A DNA stretch of 64,000 nt from Bacteroidota bacterium (GCA_026391835.1 JAPLDF010000025.1:1-64000); one strand, 5' to 3'. Counted from the first letter of the stretch, positions 19,414-30,491 are shown. Notes: generated from the letters alone by a model not told the origin. Program-made: numbers and translations.

Positions 19414-22400
19414 ATGAATATGAAAAAAGCACTTTCCCTAATCTTGTCTCTTTTGCTGTCATTGCCAATGATGGCCCAGCAATGGACACAAAACCTTCCC
19501 CTGGATAAAGCCGGGAATGGAAGCCTGACACTCCACGATATGCAAAAAGCATTCAACGACTATTGGGCTCCCTTCAACGTGAAGGATGGGAAATATATCA
19601 ATGCAAATGGTGAATTGGTGAAAGCCCAGGGCTGGAAACAATTCAAGCGCTGGGAGTGGTACTGGGAGAACCGGGTAAATCCTGTAACCGGTGAATTCCC
19701 AAGTACTTCGGCATGGGAGGAATTGCAAAAATTCCAGGCCGATCATCCCGGATCAATCCAAAGCGCTTCAGGAAACTGGACATCAGCAGGGCCAACAGAA
19801 TCTCCAGGCGGATATGCCGGGTTGGGGAGGATAAACAGTGTTGCTTTTCATCCTACCGATAACAATATAATTTATACTGGCGCTGCTTCAGGAGGATTGT
19901 GGAAGACCACTGATGGTGGATCGACGTGGAGTGTTCTGAATGACAACCTTGCTGTTTTAGGTGTTAGTGATATATGTATAAATACAGGTTCACCCAACAT
20001 CATTTACATTGCGACAGGCGACAAAGACGGAGGCTCTGTTTGGAGTTTAGGAGGAGGCCAGGCTCGTGATAACAATAGCATCGGCATTATGAAATCAACC
20101 GATGGCGGAGCAACCTGGAACACAACCGGGTTGTCGTTTGCAACAAGCAGTCAGAAAGCAGTATTCCGCCTGCTCATGGATCCGGGCAATAACAACACTT
20201 TATATGCTGCCACTTCTTCGGGCTTGTATAAAACTACTGATGGAGGAAGTAATTGGAACAATATCTATTCTGCACAGATATTTTGCGACCTGGAATTCAA
20301 ACCAGGTACACCGTCAACAATTTACGGATCAAATAAAAGCGGAGATATTTACCGTTCAATAGACGCTGGAACAACCTGGACAAGCAGGCTTAGCACCACT
20401 TTTCTCAGGGTAGAAATGGCTGTTTCGCCAGCCAATGCCAATTATGTGTATGCAGTAATGCAAGACAACGCAACTCCTGATGAAAGCCCTGTATATAAAT
20501 CTACCGACGGAGGGGATAATTTTACCCGTGTTTTTACTTCCACAACCAAAAGCCTTTTAGGCTACGAATGCAATGGTTCGGATGTCAATAAAACTCAAGC
20601 CAGTTATGACCTTACTATTTCTGCTGACCCAACCGATGCCAATATTGTTTTTGTTGGCGGGATTAATGTTTGGAGATCAACAGATGGTGGAAGTACATGG
20701 AATATAAACACGCATTGGTCAAACACATGCAGTGGTACAGCTACAACAGTTCATGCAGACCAACATTGTCTTGCCTATCAGCCTGGTTCAAACCATCTTT
20801 TTCTGGGTAATGACGGAGGATTATATAAAACTACAGATGGTGGTGGCTTGTGGACATTTATCGGAAGTGGGATAGTTAGTTCGCAAGTATACAGAATAGG
20901 CGTTTCTCAAACAGTAGCCTCAGAAGTAATTGACGGATTACAGGACAATGGCACAAAGGTATTGTCGGGAGGAACCTGGGCCGATGTAAAAGGTGGAGAT
21001 GGAATGGAATGTATCATCGATTATACAAATGCAAACATACAGTATGGAACATATGTACAAGGCCAGATAGACAGAACCTCTGATCACTGGGCGAGTCGTA
21101 CGGCCATAGAACCAGCTGCTGCCGGATCAGGAGCCTGGGTGACTCCCTACATAATTGATCCGACCAATAACCAAACCTTGTATGCAGGATATGCTGATGT
21201 GTGGAAAACTACCAATAGCGGAACAAGCTGGACTCAAATTTCGACAATGAACACGTCAAATAAGATCCGTTCCATGGCGATTGCAGCTTCAAATACACAG
21301 GTTTTATATGTAGCTGATCCAGTAACGATGTGGAAAACAATTGACGGGGGAACGAGCTGGACCAATATTACGGCCGGATTGCCTGTAAGCACCAATGATA
21401 TTACCTACATTTCTGTTAAGGCGGACGACCCGCTTACTGTATGGGTCGCATTTGGTGAATATAATGCAAGTAAGGTCTATCAAACAACAGACGGAGGAAC
21501 GATCTGGACTGATATTTCAGCTGGACTTCCTTCAATACCTGTTATGTGCGTAATTCAAAATAAGCAATCAACATCAAGGGTGGATTTATATGCTGCTACA
21601 GATGTAGGGGTGTTTGTTAAAGCAGGGACTGCTGACTGGCAGATGTTCATGTCAGGGTTACCAAATGTGTTAACAACAGAACTTGAAATTTATTACGATG
21701 CCAATCCGGGAAACAGCAAGATTTATGCAGGAACCTATGGGCGCGGTATGTGGGTAAGCGACCTGTATGAATCAGGCATATTAAACCCGGCCAATGTGGC
21801 AGCAACGGCAAGCAGCGACACCCGAATTGATATTGCCTGGTCGCTTGTATCCGGAAATAATGTGATGCTTGCCTTCAGCACTTCGCCCACATTTGGCACG
21901 CCGGTAAACGGAACCACCTACACAACAACTATTCCCGGAGGGGGAACAGTACTTTACAATGGCGGCAATACAACCTTTAATCATACATCCCTGAATCCAA
22001 ATACGACCTATTACTACAAAATATGGTCCTATGACGGTAGTAAGAATTATTCTTCGGGAATTACAGCAAACAAGTCGACTTTTTGTACCCTGATCAGCGC
22101 CTTTCCCTGGATTGAAGGTTTTGAAGGAGGGGTAATTCCAAATTGCTGGACCCAGGAATATGTTAACGGGACAAACGCATGGAGTATTCAAGCCTCCGGA
22201 ATAAATGGTCATCCATCAGGAGCGCATGGTGGGACAAAAATCGTTCGTTGCAACGTACTCGTTTCCGGGGCAGGATATATAACAAAATTTGTTACACCGG
22301 CATTGCAGCTCTCATCAGTAGCATCCCCTTTTCTTACATTTTGGCATACACAGGATTTTTGGAGTCCCAACCAGGATGAGCTAAGGGTATACTATAAAAC

Positions 22401-24825
22401 TTCGGAAGAAGGAGCCTGGAATTTATTGGCTTCCTACACCAATTCGATTGCCAGCTGGACAAAGGAATCCATATCTCTGCCAAATGCTTCATCGGCCTAT
22501 TTTATTGCATTTGAATCCACTGTAAATGCTGGTTATGGCGTTTGTATTGATGACATCAGCGTATCCACTTCCCTGGCAGATTTTACTGCCAGCGGAAACC
22601 TAAGTTGTACGGGAAGTCTTACTGTAAATTTTACCGATAACAGTTTTGGTCCTAACGGTTCCTGGGCCTGGGATATTGACAACAACGGCACAACCGATTA
22701 TACAACGCAAAACCCAACGCACACATACAGCAGTCCGGGACTTTATTCGGTAAAACTGTCAGTAAACAATGGAGTTGCAGATACAATTAAGGAAAACCTG
22801 ATCCTTGTGATGAGCAGTGAGCCAACCGTAAACACGGGTTGTACTCTTGCTTCCAACAGCAATAACGGAAACGGTTATGGAATCGGGATTTTCAGATTTG
22901 CCTTGGGGAATATCGATTACACCACCTCAAATAATGATGGCTATTATCAAAATTATACATGCTCCAAATGGACCCGGCTGGAGTTAAATAAATTATACAA
23001 TATTACTATCAGGACTGGTACTTCTAACAATGAAGGCGCAAAGGTTTACATCGACTTTAATGATAACGGAACCTTTGAAGCCGGTGAGGCAGTGGTTTCA
23101 TTTCCGGCTAATAAAGATGGTACACGAACCCTGTCATTTACAACACCATCTTCCGGGGTTGTACTGGATAAAGGGCTTAGGCTAAGTGTACTGTCCAGAT
23201 TCGGTTCCATCCCGTCAACAGCTTGCGATATAAGCACCTATGGCCAGGCGGAAGATTATACCGTGTATTTTATCACCGATGCCACCTGGACAGGCACGGC
23301 AAGTACCGACTGGCATACACCAGGCAACTGGAGCTACAATGTTGTACCCGGCACAGGTATCAATACTTTGATTCCTACAGGCCTTTCCCATTATCCTGTT
23401 TTGACAGCAGATGTGACCTGTAAAAATCTCTATATACAATCCGGGGCATCTGTTACCGTAAATCCCGGCAAGGCACTCACAGTCAATGGCACGCTGAAAA
23501 ACTATTATGGTTATTCCGGTCTCCTCATTAAATCCGATGCAACAGGAACCGGTTCCCTGATCCATACAACGGCCAATGCAGATGGAACCTTCGAACGCTA
23601 CATGAACAATGCCGACTGGACAAATAGCAATGACGGATGGCATTTTCTTAGTTCTCCTGTCTCTTCACAGCCTGTAAGTCCTGCTTTCACGGCCGATCCC
23701 TATGATTTCTATTGCTGGTATGAACCGCAAAACCTGTGGGTGAATTTTAAGAATACCACCACTGCTCCAACCTGGAATACCGCCAATGGCTCCACCAATT
23801 TTACCGTGGGAAAAGGATACCTCGCCGATTATGATGCGGAAGGGGTTAAATTGTTTACAGGAAAACTGAATGTTGCGGATGAGGCAGTTTCAGGCCTTGC
23901 CATCACCGGCGGCGGAACGAACCGGAGCTGGCACCTGCTGGGCAACCCGTTTGGAAGTGCACTCACCTGGGATGCCTCCGGGGCCTGGGCCCTGAACAAC
24001 ATCTCGGGAGTCGCAAAGATCTGGAATGAGGCCAACCAAAGCTATTCCGATCTGACATCCTCCCCGCCTAGCATCATTCCCGCAACAAATGGTTTCATGG
24101 TCCAGGTAAACACGGGAACCGGCAGTCTTGTATTGCCGGCTGCAAAAAGGGTGCACTCTTCCGTGCCATTCTATAAATCAGCAACAGGAGGTCTTCTGCT
24201 CAAGGCTGTCAGTATTGCTGAAGGCAATGCCCAGGAAAGCCGGGTCATTCTCAATCAGGATGCCACCACAGGGTTTGACCTGATGTACGACGGGGAATTC
24301 CTTGCCGGACATGCCCCGGGGTTTTATTCGCTGGTAAATGGTCAGAAACTTTCGACCAATTCCATACCCTCAATAAACCTGCAGACAGAAATTCCATTTG
24401 GTTTTATCAAAAACGCCGGAAACGATTTCCGCATTGAAGTCACCGGTGTTGAAACCTTGAATGAAAAGGCTTACTTACAGGATTTAATGACCGGCACAGT
24501 GACCGATCTCAGTCTGCATACCTTTTATGCCTTTACATCTTCGGAGGGAGACAATCCGGACAGGTTCCTGCTGAAATTCGGCAATGTCGGCATTCCCGGC
24601 CACGAACAGCATTACCTGCGGGCCTGGTACAGCCAGGACAAACTATTCCTTTCGAATACAGGTGGCGAGGCATTTGTTGAAATATACAATATGGCCGGAC
24701 AGCAGGTATACCAGTGTACGGCCTGCAGCAACCCGGTTCAGCTATCACTTGGGGCCGGTATCTACTTTGCCAGGGTGACCTCGAAACAGCAGGTTAAAAC
24801 AGTGAAATTTATTGTAGGACAATAA
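19414..24825 (+). CDS. secreted BNR/sortilin(VPS10)-like repeat protein with PKD domain and T9SS C-terminal sorting domain
   Basis: Signal peptide MKKALSLILSLLLSLPMMAQ; many TTDGGSTW BNR repeats; PKD WDIDNNGTTDYTTQNPTHTYSSPGLYSVKLSV; C-term AFVEIYNMAGQQVYQ...LGAGIYFARVTSKQQVKTVKFIV. Confidence 0.92.
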   Translation: MNMKKALSLILSLLLSLPMMAQQWTQNLPLDKAGNGSLTLHDMQKAFNDYWAPFNVKDGKYINANGELVKAQGWKQFKRWEWYWENRVNPVTGEFPSTSAWEELQKFQADHPGSIQSASGNWTSAGPTESPGGYAGLGRINSVAFHPTDNNIIYTGAASGGLWKTTDGGSTWSVLNDNLAVLGVSDICINTGSPNIIYIATGDKDGGSVWSLGGGQARDNNSIGIMKSTDGGATWNTTGLSFATSSQKAVFRLLMDPGNNNTLYAATSSGLYKTTDGGSNWNNIYSAQIFCDLEFKPGTPSTIYGSNKSGDIYRSIDAGTTWTSRLSTTFLRVEMAVSPANANYVYAVMQDNATPDESPVYKSTDGGDNFTRVFTSTTKSLLGYECNGSDVNKTQASYDLTISADPTDANIVFVGGINVWRSTDGGSTWNINTHWSNTCSGTATTVHADQHCLAYQPGSNHLFLGNDGGLYKTTDGGGLWTFIGSGIVSSQVYRIGVSQTVASEVIDGLQDNGTKVLSGGTWADVKGGDGMECIIDYTNANIQYGTYVQGQIDRTSDHWASRTAIEPAAAGSGAWVTPYIIDPTNNQTLYAGYADVWKTTNSGTSWTQISTMNTSNKIRSMAIAASNTQVLYVADPVTMWKTIDGGTSWTNITAGLPVSTNDITYISVKADDPLTVWVAFGEYNASKVYQTTDGGTIWTDISAGLPSIPVMCVIQNKQSTSRVDLYAATDVGVFVKAGTADWQMFMSGLPNVLTTELEIYYDANPGNSKIYAGTYGRGMWVSDLYESGILNPANVAATASSDTRIDIAWSLVSGNNVMLAFSTSPTFGTPVNGTTYTTTIPGGGTVLYNGGNTTFNHTSLNPNTTYYYKIWSYDGSKNYSSGITANKSTFCTLISAFPWIEGFEGGVIPNCWTQEYVNGTNAWSIQASGINGHPSGAHGGTKIVRCNVLVSGAGYITKFVTPALQLSSVASPFLTFWHTQDFWSPNQDELRVYYKTSEEGAWNLLASYTNSIASWTKESISLPNASSAYFIAFESTVNAGYGVCIDDISVSTSLADFTASGNLSCTGSLTVNFTDNSFGPNGSWAWDIDNNGTTDYTTQNPTHTYSSPGLYSVKLSVNNGVADTIKENLILVMSSEPTVNTGCTLASNSNNGNGYGIGIFRFALGNIDYTTSNNDGYYQNYTCSKWTRLELNKLYNITIRTGTSNNEGAKVYIDFNDNGTFEAGEAVVSFPANKDGTRTLSFTTPSSGVVLDKGLRLSVLSRFGSIPSTACDISTYGQAEDYTVYFITDATWTGTASTDWHTPGNWSYNVVPGTGINTLIPTGLSHYPVLTADVTCKNLYIQSGASVTVNPGKALTVNGTLKNYYGYSGLLIKSDATGTGSLIHTTANADGTFERYMNNADWTNSNDGWHFLSSPVSSQPVSPAFTADPYDFYCWYEPQNLWVNFKNTTTAPTWNTANGSTNFTVGKGYLADYDAEGVKLFTGKLNVADEAVSGLAITGGGTNRSWHLLGNPFGSALTWDASGAWALNNISGVAKIWNEANQSYSDLTSSPPSIIPATNGFMVQVNTGTGSLVLPAAKRVHSSVPFYKSATGGLLLKAVSIAEGNAQESRVILNQDATTGFDLMYDGEFLAGHAPGFYSLVNGQKLSTNSIPSINLQTEIPFGFIKNAGNDFRIEVTGVETLNEKAYLQDLMTGTVTDLSLHTFYAFTSSEGDNPDRFLLKFGNVGIPGHEQHYLRAWYSQDKLFLSNTGGEAFVEIYNMAGQQVYQCTACSNPVQLSLGAGIYFARVTSKQQVKTVKFIVGQ

Positions 24826-24841
24826 TTAACAACAGCAGGAC

Positions 24842-25066
24842 ATGAAAGTTAAATACATTCATCTGATCATTTTTGGTTTTTGGTTTTTTTCCTGCGTACA
24901 GGTATTTGCCCAGGCGCCACCGCCACCACCTGATGGAGCAAAGGGTTCCGCAAACAACAAGGCTCCGGGCGGAGGTGGCGCCCCGTTGGACGCGAGCCCG
25001 TTTGTCCTGCCCTTGCTTGCTGCCGGGTATGGGGCCGTAAAATGGTACAGGGCCCGGGTGGAATAG
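24842..25066 (+). CDS. small secreted protein with PID-CTERM-like C-terminal sorting motif
   Basis: Signal peptide; APPPPPDGAKGS...APGGGGAPLDASPFVLPLLAAGYGAVKWYRARVE (Gly/Pro + PLD + hydrophobic helix + basic tail). Confidence 0.7.
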   Translation: MKVKYIHLIIFGFWFFSCVQVFAQAPPPPPDGAKGSANNKAPGGGGAPLDASPFVLPLLAAGYGAVKWYRARVE

Positions 25067-25131
25067 CTTAACTTTTCGTAAGTTTGACGCTTGGTTCTAC
25101 CTTCCGGCCGGTGTTGGCTTAATCGAATCGA

Positions 25132-28100
25132 ATGGCATTCCTGTATTTTTTCCCTGAGAACAAAGTTATTCGTGAATCATTGCGGGTGATTCTGTTATTT
25201 TCCTGGATCATGATCGCGGCATTTGCCGGTGCCGGCAACTTGAATCGCATTAGTAAAAGCACTTCCCAGCCTTGGTTTAACCATCTCACCAAAGAAAACG
25301 GCCTGCCCTCCAATACGGTTTATTGCGCCATCCAGGATTTCCAGGGATATATCTGGATTGGCACGACAAACGGCCTGGCCAGGTACGACGGCCATGACAT
25401 GAAAATCTTCCGCTCCATCCCGGGCGACAGCACTTCTCTTGTTGATAATATCGTTTATACCCTTTGCCAGGCAAGCGATTCAATGATCTGGATCGGCACA
25501 GGGAACGGGCTGAGCATCTACAACCCGTTTACCCGAAGCCTGCGGAATTTCCCGTTTGACAGGAAGAGACCCGGAGGTTTTCCGACACAGCGCGTAAATG
25601 GATTCTTCGAACTGTCAAAAGGGTCTGTGTGGATCGGTACGATGGAGGGGATGGTGCATGCAACCGGCAATGGAAGTCATTTCAGGCAGGTAAAGATAAA
25701 TGACTGTATTAAACCGGAAGACCGGGAGTACTCTTTTAACATTGTCACAGGCATCATTCCCCATCCCCGGAACCACAGGGCCTTCCTGGTTGGCACCGGC
25801 ATGGGGCTGGTTCTGTTCGATACCGTCACAAGCAGGATCATCCGGAAATATGACGGCCCTCCCGGTGTTGAATTGATCATCAGGGAGATGTTCCTCGATT
25901 CAAGCAGGTTGATCTGGGCATGCGGATGGGGTGTCGGGGTGGGGTGCTTCGACCTGGAGAAGGAGCAATGGAAAATCCATTCGCCCGAAAAGTGGGGGAT
26001 CACCATATTGAAAATGATGCCCAGGTCGCGCGACGAACTCTGGCTTGCAACAGATGACAGGGGGCTGGGTGTTTTCAATAAAAAGACGGGAGCATTCTCT
26101 TTTATTAAAAGTGATCCGAAAAATCCATGGTCCATCTCTTCCGACATGATCCAGGGGATGTCGTATTTCAACAACCGCCGCGACTTCTGGATCTGGGGCA
26201 ACGGGATCGACATGGAAAACAAGGATTTTTGTTCGTTTCAGCAGGTAAGGGTTCCCTATAAATTCTGGTGGATTTGTGATTTTTATAAAGAGCCGGCAAC
26301 AGGAAAATTATTTGTTGGGGCTTATGAGTGTAAGGGGATGCCTGTGCTCGATACGAAAACGCAGTCGTGGAGCCTGGTCCCATGCGACCAGCCGCTTTCC
26401 CGGCACGCCCTCTCCGTCACCGGGTTCTGCAACGATTCACAGGGGCGGCTGTGGGTAGCCACGCGCAACAACCTGTGTTATTATGAACCGAAACGGAAAA
26501 TCCTGAAGCTGTTCCGTACCCTGGATGGAAAACCACTTCAACTGACCGACCAGGTGGTTTATGGCCTCAATGAGGACCGGGAGGGTAATTTATGGGTGGG
26601 AACCCGCTTTGACGGAGTTGTAAGGATCAATAAAACCCGCGATAAGGCAGATTATTTCAGGCATATTCCCGGCGACGACCATTCTCTCCTGGCCGGAACC
26701 CATTATGCAGGAATCCAGACCGACCGCTTCAACCGGGTATGGCTGGGGTGCAGGTACGGTGTGAGCATCTATGATCCGGAAACAAAGATGTTCGACAACA
26801 CCCTTATGGATACCCTGGCTAAATACGGCATCAGGAAAACATGGATCAATGGCGTTGAAAAGGACTCGCTGGGCCGGATCTGGCTTTCAGTAGCGGGTGC
26901 CGGCCTGGTGCGGATTGAGATCCGTGCTGGCAGATCCTATGGGATCAGGTTGTTTTATTCAGGCAATGGGATTAACGACCCCGAAACAGGGTGGATTGCA
27001 AAAGATGACGGGGGTAATTTCTGGGTAACAAACTCCGGTTTGCTTCAGGTTGATCCATATCGCGAACGGTTTACAATTATCGACAACCAGAACGGGCTTC
27101 ACCAGGTTCCCGGCAGTTCGGGGAAGATTTATGTTGATCATGACGGAATTGTTTACGTGGGCGATTCCACCGGCTTTGAGATGAAAAATGTCAGCGATAT
27201 ACGGACACCTGAAAAAGTCATCCTCAATGTTGTCTTCGAATCCCTTGAAATCAACGGAAAGGTTGCCCCTGAAACCCTTTACCGGAAAAGCCCCGGCAGG
27301 ATGACCCTGCAGGCCGGCCAGAATAACCTTACCTTCCACTATACGGCAATCTGTTTTCACCATACCGGGGAGATCCATTACCGGTATAAGCTACTGGGGT
27401 ATGACCGTGAATGGATCTATACCGAAACATCCCGCGAAGCCCGCTATACAAACCTTCCGCCCGGGAAATATACCTTTGTCGTCGGTGCGACCCGGGGCGA
27501 CGGATGGCAGGTTTGCAGCGAAAAGATACAATTTGTCATCAAACCGTTTTTCTGGCAAACATGGTGGTTTATCCTTCTTTGCATTCTTGCATTGTTTGCA
27601 TTGTTTGTATTCATTTACAGGTACCGGGTAAACCAGCTGTTGAAAGTTGAACGGCTGCGCACCCGTATTGCGACTGACCTGCACGATGATGTAAGTTCTA
27701 CACTGAGCAGTATTTCCATTCTCAGCGACATCGTCGGCAGGCGACCTGACCACCCGAAATCTCCGGGAATGATCGGGGAAATCGGGAGCAGTGCCCGGGA
27801 AATGCTTGAACGGATCGATGACATCATCTGGACGGTGACACCGGCCAACGATAAATTCCAGGACCTGGAGCTGAGGATACGGGAATATGCAATCCCTTTG
27901 TTCGAATCAAAAAACATCCTGTTTCATTTTGACTTCCCCGAAAAACTGGCCGCCCTCAGGTTGCAGATGGAAACCCGGCGCAACGTCTACCTTGTTACCA
28001 AGGAGGCTGTCAATAACCTTATCAAATATGCACAGTGTGAGCATGCCCGTGTCTGTTTCAGTGAAGAACAGGGATACCTGGTTATGGAAATCAGCGACGA

Positions 28101-28248
28101 CGGCATCGGTTTCGACCCGGGCAAACCCACCGGCAGGAATGGGTTGAAAAACATGCTGAAACGGGCAAACCAGATCGGGGGGTCACTGGATATCCGGTCG
28201 CGTCCGGGTGCCGGAACACAAATCATCCTGAAAGTAAAACTCATATGA
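25132..28248 (+). CDS. two-component regulator propeller / Y_Y_Y domain sensor histidine kinase (HisKA_3)
   Basis: GYIWIGTTNGLARYDG propeller blades; YRYKLLGYDREWIYTETSREARYTNLPPGKYTF; TDLHDDVSSTLSSISILSDI; DDGIGFDPGKPTGRNGLKNM. Confidence 0.94.
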   Translation: MAFLYFFPENKVIRESLRVILLFSWIMIAAFAGAGNLNRISKSTSQPWFNHLTKENGLPSNTVYCAIQDFQGYIWIGTTNGLARYDGHDMKIFRSIPGDSTSLVDNIVYTLCQASDSMIWIGTGNGLSIYNPFTRSLRNFPFDRKRPGGFPTQRVNGFFELSKGSVWIGTMEGMVHATGNGSHFRQVKINDCIKPEDREYSFNIVTGIIPHPRNHRAFLVGTGMGLVLFDTVTSRIIRKYDGPPGVELIIREMFLDSSRLIWACGWGVGVGCFDLEKEQWKIHSPEKWGITILKMMPRSRDELWLATDDRGLGVFNKKTGAFSFIKSDPKNPWSISSDMIQGMSYFNNRRDFWIWGNGIDMENKDFCSFQQVRVPYKFWWICDFYKEPATGKLFVGAYECKGMPVLDTKTQSWSLVPCDQPLSRHALSVTGFCNDSQGRLWVATRNNLCYYEPKRKILKLFRTLDGKPLQLTDQVVYGLNEDREGNLWVGTRFDGVVRINKTRDKADYFRHIPGDDHSLLAGTHYAGIQTDRFNRVWLGCRYGVSIYDPETKMFDNTLMDTLAKYGIRKTWINGVEKDSLGRIWLSVAGAGLVRIEIRAGRSYGIRLFYSGNGINDPETGWIAKDDGGNFWVTNSGLLQVDPYRERFTIIDNQNGLHQVPGSSGKIYVDHDGIVYVGDSTGFEMKNVSDIRTPEKVILNVVFESLEINGKVAPETLYRKSPGRMTLQAGQNNLTFHYTAICFHHTGEIHYRYKLLGYDREWIYTETSREARYTNLPPGKYTFVVGATRGDGWQVCSEKIQFVIKPFFWQTWWFILLCILALFALFVFIYRYRVNQLLKVERLRTRIATDLHDDVSSTLSSISILSDIVGRRPDHPKSPGMIGEIGSSAREMLERIDDIIWTVTPANDKFQDLELRIREYAIPLFESKNILFHFDFPEKLAALRLQMETRRNVYLVTKEAVNNLIKYAQCEHARVCFSEEQGYLVMEISDDGIGFDPGKPTGRNGLKNMLKRANQIGGSLDIRSRPGAGTQIILKVKLI
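27581..27615. repeat. 9-bp repeat (CATTGTTTG family) inside kinase TM helix coding sequence
   Basis: GCATTCTTGCATTGTTTGCATTGTTTGTATTC encoding CILALFALFVF. Confidence 0.75.
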
Positions 28249-28341
28249 TTATATGATTGCATCAGCACGTCATATATCGTAATATTGTACACCTCTTTCC
28301 CATTTTGCATTTTGATTTTTCATTTTATACCAGGTTTCTCC

Positions 28342-28977
28342 GTGCCCATCAAAGTTTCCATATACGAAGACAACGACTCCCTTCGGAAAAGCCTCTCACA
28401 CCTGGTGATGGGAACCGACACCATGGAACTTGCCGGCGCCTGGCCCGACTGTGCCACGCTGATGCAAAATTTCGAAGAGGGAAAGCCCGACGTGGTGGTG
28501 ATGGATATCGACATGCCGGGAATGAGCGGGATCGAGGCGTCTGCCATCATCAAGGCCAGTTTTCCCGAGATCCAGATACTGATCTATACCGTATTCAACG
28601 ACCGGCAGAAAGTGTTCGAGGCGCTGTGTTCAGGCGCAACCGGGTACATTCTCAAAAAATCGAATGCCATCCAGATCATCGAAGCAATTACCGATCTCTA
28701 TAACGGAGGCTCCCCCATGACCGGTGAAATAGCCCGCATGGTTATGGAGTTCTTTACAAAAAATCCGCACCCTGCTTCAAACGAATATTCCTTATCACCA
28801 CGGGAGGTGGAGATCCTTGCCTGCATCGTGAAAGGCGACAGTTACAAAATGGTCGCCGATTCCTGCTGCATATCCATCGGAACAGTGAGAACCCACATTA
28901 ACAGCATCTACAAAAAGCTTCATGTCAACTCCAAATCCGAAGCCGTCATCAAAGCCATGAAGGAACGGCTGGTGTAA
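28342..28977 (+). CDS. LuxR/NarL-family response regulator
   Basis: VPIKVSIYEDNDSLRKSL, VVVMDIDMPGMSGIEA; HTH LSPREVEILACIVKGDSYKMVADSCCISIGTVRTHINSIYKKLHV; GTG start inferred. Confidence 0.93.
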   Translation: MPIKVSIYEDNDSLRKSLSHLVMGTDTMELAGAWPDCATLMQNFEEGKPDVVVMDIDMPGMSGIEASAIIKASFPEIQILIYTVFNDRQKVFEALCSGATGYILKKSNAIQIIEAITDLYNGGSPMTGEIARMVMEFFTKNPHPASNEYSLSPREVEILACIVKGDSYKMVADSCCISIGTVRTHINSIYKKLHVNSKSEAVIKAMKERLV

Positions 28978-29044
28978 TACAATCATATCTTTATCCGATT
29001 GCCCTCCCCTTTGTTTCCAGCTATTTTTGACAAAATTTCCTGTC

Positions 29045-30484
29045 ATGAAAAAAATCATTTTCGTTTTAGCTGGTCTTTTAAGTTTTTTCAACCCTGGTTT
29101 TGCCCAGGTATGCATCAGCACCGACGGCAGCGCACCCGACCCTTCTGCCATGCTCGAAGTGCGGTCGTTCAGCAAGGGGTTGCTCCTTCCACGGATGACC
29201 AGCGGCAACAGGCCTGCCACTCCAGCCATGGGACTGGCAATCTACCAGGTTGACAATGGCCCGGGATTGTATTATTATGACGGAGCCGCCTGGCAAAAGA
29301 TGAGCCTGGCAGCATATGATTTCTGGAACCAAAGCGGTTCGGATATCTATTTCAATTCGGGGCGCGTCGGCATCGGCATTACCAACCCCGATTATCATGG
29401 GCTCAATGTCGTAAACTATGCGGGCGGCCGGGGAGCGGTAAGGGGGGCAGCCCAGATCGGGCAGACGGTATATACCATCGGATATCTTGGCCTTGTAAAC
29501 CCGACGGAACTCGCGTTGCCATTGTTTGTGAATTATGCGGGCGTGCTTGGAATCAAACCACCCGTGGGCTCTAACGGGGCTGCCGTTTATGGCTGGAACA
29601 ATGATGTCAATTCAATCAATTACGGCGGGGTGTTCTATGCCGACGGGATTAGCGGAAACACAAACTACGGGGTGTATGCGATTGCTAAAAAGGCCGGTCA
29701 GAATTTCGCCGGCTATTTCAAAGGCAGGGTATCGGTCGAAGGAAACAGCGGCCAGGGAGTTGGCAGCGATTCAACCGAATCGGTCTTCAAATCGCAGGTA
29801 AAGCATTCCCATGCTGTCGATACCAGGGCGGTGGAAGCCATTTCAAAACCCCAGCCGGGGTGGGGGATCGGCATTTACGGAGAAGGCGGCTATGTAGGCG
29901 TTTCCGGCTTTAATGATGCCTCGGGGTATTCATCCACTTCTTATGGGCTGATGGGACAATCCCTCGGTTATGGAGGGACCAGGATCGGCGTTTATGGATA
30001 CGCATATGGAGGGTCCAACGACTGGAGCGCCTATTTTAACGGGAAAGCCTATATCAGCAGTGAACTCCGGATCGGAGCCGAGACCGGCGCAACAGGCTAC
30101 AAGCTGTCGGTCCATGGAAAAATTGCGTGTACCGAAGTGCTGGTCCAGGATATCTCCGCGTGGCCTGATTATGTTTTTAACGAAAACTACCACCTGATGA
30201 GCCTTGAGAGCCTGGAACAAAACATCAGGAATAACGGGCACCTGCCGGGATTCCCATCTGCCGGGGAGGTTGAATCAGAAGGGTTGCACCTGGGATTGAT
30301 GCAAAAGCAGGTAGTCGGGAAAATTGAAGAACTCACCCTCTACACCATTGAACAGGGCAAACTGCTGAATGAACAGGCAAAACTGCTGCAGGAGCAGGGA
30401 ACGGCTCTCCGGGAATTAAAGCAGGAACTGGCGGAATTGAAAAAACAGCAGAAAGAACACCGGCCGGAATCCCATGTTAAATAA
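29045..30484 (+). CDS. secreted tail-fibre-like protein
   Basis: Signal peptide; CISTDGSAPDPSAMLEVRSFSKGLLLPRMT N-module; Gly-rich beta middle; NENYHLMSLESLEQNIRNNGHLPGFPSAGEVESEGLHLGLMQKQVVGKIEELTLY plus coiled coil. Confidence 0.8.
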   Translation: MKKIIFVLAGLLSFFNPGFAQVCISTDGSAPDPSAMLEVRSFSKGLLLPRMTSGNRPATPAMGLAIYQVDNGPGLYYYDGAAWQKMSLAAYDFWNQSGSDIYFNSGRVGIGITNPDYHGLNVVNYAGGRGAVRGAAQIGQTVYTIGYLGLVNPTELALPLFVNYAGVLGIKPPVGSNGAAVYGWNNDVNSINYGGVFYADGISGNTNYGVYAIAKKAGQNFAGYFKGRVSVEGNSGQGVGSDSTESVFKSQVKHSHAVDTRAVEAISKPQPGWGIGIYGEGGYVGVSGFNDASGYSSTSYGLMGQSLGYGGTRIGVYGYAYGGSNDWSAYFNGKAYISSELRIGAETGATGYKLSVHGKIACTEVLVQDISAWPDYVFNENYHLMSLESLEQNIRNNGHLPGFPSAGEVESEGLHLGLMQKQVVGKIEELTLYTIEQGKLLNEQAKLLQEQGTALRELKQELAELKKQQKEHRPESHVK

Positions 30485-30491
30485 CTTCGTG

